A DNA stretch of 64,000 bases, taken from contig NZ_AP014612.1 in NCBI RefSeq assembly GCF_002355215.1, forward strand, positions 1 to 64,000, given 5' to 3'. This document shows positions 61,536 through 64,000 of the stretch, piece after piece (position 1 is the stretch's first letter; each line of letters starts with the position of its first letter). The notes below the pieces were generated by a model. That model was given only the letters and a program-made list of their open reading frames with translations, did not search any database and was not told the origin of the DNA. This DNA comes from Streptococcus troglodytae. Lineage in GTDB: Bacteria; Bacillota; Bacilli; Lactobacillales; Streptococcaceae. A program made the translations under genes and the position numbers.

Positions 61536-62773
61536 ATGGCGAGTAAAGAATGGTATTATAAAAATTTTAATATGGTTTCAGAGTTAGATATCTCAGGAGA
61601 ATTTATATATACTGGGCTTTCTATTGTGAATAATATGAGTAACATTACTCCTGAGATGCCTACAGAATTATTCTTGGCTTTATATAATATTTCTGTGGGA
61701 ATTGAAAGACTACAAAAATAATCTTAGTATTATGGGAATTCAATGAAGATAATTCTATTGAAGATTTTTCTGAAAGTATAAAGATTCACAATCATGTTGA
61801 ATTACATAACAAGATTGAAAAGGCAATAGCAATAGATAAGAAAACTAATTTTAGCAAACAAGAACGCCAATTTATAGAGCTTTTAAAAGAATTTTATTCC
61901 AATGCGAGATATGATAGATTTTCAGGAGTGGGGAATAACTGGGAGTATGAACTTATTAGTAAGTTTTTCTCTAATAATCAAATCAGTTATGAAACGTCAG
62001 TATCTGATTCACGTGTAATTCTAATCAACAGTAGTATTAGGGAATTGATAGGGCGGGTGCTCTCTAAAATAGTAAAAAAGTACTATCTACTTGTTGAGGA
62101 GGGAAGTAGTAAATCGGGGACTTATTCATATGAACTTAGAAATGACTCAAAAGCCCAGAAGATATTTTTACATATGGAGAATGGCTGTCGAGGGTTAAGT
62201 TCTATAAAAATAGATGAACGGATAGCTTTAAGTGAGATTATCATTTATTTGAGAAATACATCTGATAAATCATCATATTTAAAATTTATCGAGGGAATAT
62301 CTCCTCTTAATTTTGATAAAATAGAAATTAGTGGGTATTTATCCGTAATTTTGTTGGAGAATAGAGTTCCTCAACATTTAATTGATGAAATTGGCTATAT
62401 TTATACAGAAGAAGATATTGATGTAGGGGAACGGATAAAAGATTTGGATTTATTAACAAAAGATAATATGCAAGTTTTATTCGACTACCCTTATCTGAAG
62501 GATATTTATATAATTTTAAAAGATGTAAAAAAGCAGGAAGGTATTAGTGCTGAGGCTATAAATAAACTACAAGAATCTAATTGTTATATTGATGATAGCG
62601 ATACTCAAGAAGTCATAGAATCTATCATTGATATTGGCAACCAATATCGTAATAATAAAATTTCAAGGGAAGTGTTTATTAATGAATTTAATAGGCATTA
62701 CAAAAACTTAGAGGATGAATCAATATTAGAATTTATAGGTGACTTAATATCTAATGAAATGAAAAGTAATTAA
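61536..62773 (+). CDS. HEPN-like protein of unknown function (frameshifted)
   Basis: From ATG 61536 the frame reads MASKEWYYKNFNMVSELDIS to a stop at 61721. Adding one A to the five-A run at 61714-61718 gives GIERLQKIILVLWEFN and HNHVELHNKIEKAI, and the frame runs on to 62773 for about 412 residues. The first 150 residues, helical with ERLQK and HNHVELH, resemble HEPN/AbiV-type domains found in RNA-targeting defence and toxin proteins; the rest is AT-rich and unrecognised. It is unlike the flanking genes in composition and may have been acquired horizontally. The family call is tentative. Confidence 0.55.
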
Positions 62774-62823
62774 TCTCAAATGTCATTTCCTGATACAAAA
62801 CAATTTACAAAGTTGGTTTTTAA

Positions 62824-63522
62824 ATGAATAACATGAAAACAATCGGTCTTATCGGCGGCATGAGCTGGGAGAGCACGACTTCTTATTATCAGCTCATCAA
62901 CGAGACAATTAAAAAAGAGCTTGGCGGACTGCATTCGGCTAAAATTCTGCTTTACAGTGTTGATTTTGCGGAGATTGAGCACTATCAGGCCAGCGGTGAC
63001 TGGGCTAAGAGTGCGGAAGTCCTGAGCCAAATTGCCCAGAAACTGGAGCAGGCTGGTGCGGACTTTATTGTCATCTGCACCAACACCATGCACAAGGTTG
63101 CCCCGCAGATTCAAGAGCAAATCACGATTCCGATTTTGCACATTGCGCAGGCAACTGCTGAGGCTCTTCTTGAAAATGGCATTCAAAAAGTTGGTCTCTT
63201 GGGCACCAAGTACACCATGACTCAAGACTTTTACAAGGAAAAGCTGCTTGAAGCAGGGCTTGAGGTGCTGATTCCGGATCAATCAGGCATTACTGAAGTC
63301 AACCGGATCATCTATGACGAGCTGTGCTTGGGAGATATCAAAGACAGCTCAAAGCAAACCTATCTTGCCATCATTGATGATTTGAAAAATGCTGGTGCTA
63401 AAGCCGTTATCCTAGGCTGTACAGAAATTGGTCTCCTAGTCAAACAGGCAGACACAGACCTTCCCCTCTATGACACAACAGCTATCCATGCTCAAAAAGC
63501 GGCAGAATTATCTTTAAAGTAG
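62824..63522 (+). CDS. Aspartate/glutamate racemase family protein
   Basis: A 232-residue member of the Asp/Glu racemase family: N-terminal IGLIGGMSWESTTSYYQLIN, the first catalytic Cys in ICTNTMHKV and the second in ILGCTEIGLL. Both Cys are present, so it should be active on aspartate, glutamate or a similar acid. The start may be ATG 62824 or 62833; the ribosome site is weak for both. The next gene follows after 10 nt. Confidence 0.88.
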   Translation: MNNMKTIGLIGGMSWESTTSYYQLINETIKKELGGLHSAKILLYSVDFAEIEHYQASGDWAKSAEVLSQIAQKLEQAGADFIVICTNTMHKVAPQIQEQITIPILHIAQATAEALLENGIQKVGLLGTKYTMTQDFYKEKLLEAGLEVLIPDQSGITEVNRIIYDELCLGDIKDSSKQTYLAIIDDLKNAGAKAVILGCTEIGLLVKQADTDLPLYDTTAIHAQKAAELSLK

Positions 63523-63532
63523 GAGACAACTT

Positions 63533-63937
63533 ATGATAAAATCTAATAGAAAGGCGAGTTTTCCTTATCCTATTGATCAGGTCTGGAAACTTGTAACCGA
63601 CTTGTCCAATCAAACTTGGAGAAGTGATCTCGACCGGTTTGAAAAAGTTGATGAGAGTCATTTTATAGAATACACGAAGGAGGGCATTCAAACGGACTTT
63701 AAAGTGACTAAGGCGGATTTGTACAAGGTTTGGAAGCTAGAATTCAAAAATAAAAATATCCAAGGTACTTGGATAGGAACTTTTCAGTATCAAGATGGAC
63801 AAACCATTCTGGATTTTACAGAAAATGTCACTGTTAAAAACACACTCTTGAAACCATTTGTCTGGTTTTACTTAAGAAAGCAGCAGAAGCAGTATTTTCG
63901 AGATTTGGAGAAAGCATTGTGTTATCTGTCGGTGTAG
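63533..63937 (+). CDS. SRPBCC-family (START-like) small protein
   Basis: A 134-residue protein with the helix-grip pattern of SRPBCC proteins: an N-terminal strand with FPYPIDQVWKLVTDLSNQTWR, central beta strands (GTWIGTFQYQDGQTILDFTE) and a long C-terminal helix (LRKQQKQYFRDLEKAL). Such proteins bind hydrophobic ligands; the ligand is unknown. TAGGAG precedes the ATG. Probably co-transcribed with the racemase gene. Confidence 0.8.
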   Translation: MIKSNRKASFPYPIDQVWKLVTDLSNQTWRSDLDRFEKVDESHFIEYTKEGIQTDFKVTKADLYKVWKLEFKNKNIQGTWIGTFQYQDGQTILDFTENVTVKNTLLKPFVWFYLRKQQKQYFRDLEKALCYLSV

Positions 63938-63972
63938 ATAGATAAAATAGATTTTTATTAGAGGAGATGACA

Positions 63973-64000
63973 ATGAACCTAGATTTATTTAATGATTTGT
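63973..64000 (+). CDS. Start of a gene cut by the window end
   Basis: ATG 63973 follows GAGGAG at 6-nt spacing and reads MNLDLFNDL to the window edge. Too short to identify. Confidence 0.5.

Overview
The window starts at the first base of dnaA and is almost certainly the replication-origin end of a Streptococcus chromosome, most probably S. mutans. It is AT-rich, has streptococcal gene order (dnaA-dnaN, ychF-pth-mfd, rqcP-divIC-tilS-hpt-ftsH, rrn, mreCD, plsX-acpP, pur operon), and carries a GbpB/PcsB protein of the length and composition known from S. mutans. The species call rests on recalled family features, not on a search.

Layout. 1-4083: dnaA, dnaN, DnaA boxes, two decayed genes and two small genes. 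4160-17259: housekeeping genes, ending with an amino acid permease. 17409-24226: a full rRNA operon with tRNA-Ala in the spacer and 17 tRNAs after 5S. 24258-28414: mreC, mreD, gbpB and an ISL3-family insertion sequence with an 8-bp target duplication. 28533-32964: prs, an aromatic aminotransferase gene, recO, plsX and acpP. 32965-41184: an accessory bacteriocin island. 41243-61487: purine genes (purC, L, F, M, N, H, D, E, K), interrupted by unrelated genes including a DNA methyltransferase/GHKL-ATPase pair. 61536-64000: a HEPN-like gene, an Asp/Glu racemase gene, an SRPBCC gene and the start of one more gene.

The island between acpP and purC, the place where S. pneumoniae keeps comAB, looks like a pheromone-controlled bacteriocin system. 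It has three double-glycine peptides, a small membrane protein (probable immunity), two ABC modules, a regulator very like ComR of the S. thermophilus/salivarius type, two near-identical ComR-box promoters (one before the peptides, one after the regulator), a concealed ComS-like peptide and a ComA-like C39 peptidase/exporter. The exporter, the regulator, the ComS-like ORF and two ABC genes all carry frameshifts or a stop.

The second notable signal is RNA structure in the pur operon. The leaders of purH, purD and purE share conserved ends (GAAAGGAATT and TATCTT) closed by a 5-bp helix whose sequence differs in all three while pairing is kept. The helix would bring a distant Shine-Dalgarno sequence close to a start codon that has none nearby. 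A second structured element precedes purF and purH.

Caution: at least a dozen genes, several of them housekeeping genes (mfd, divIC, mreD, purL), are broken by single-base indels, mostly in A or T runs. Many are probably sequencing errors, so 'pseudogene' calls here are provisional.
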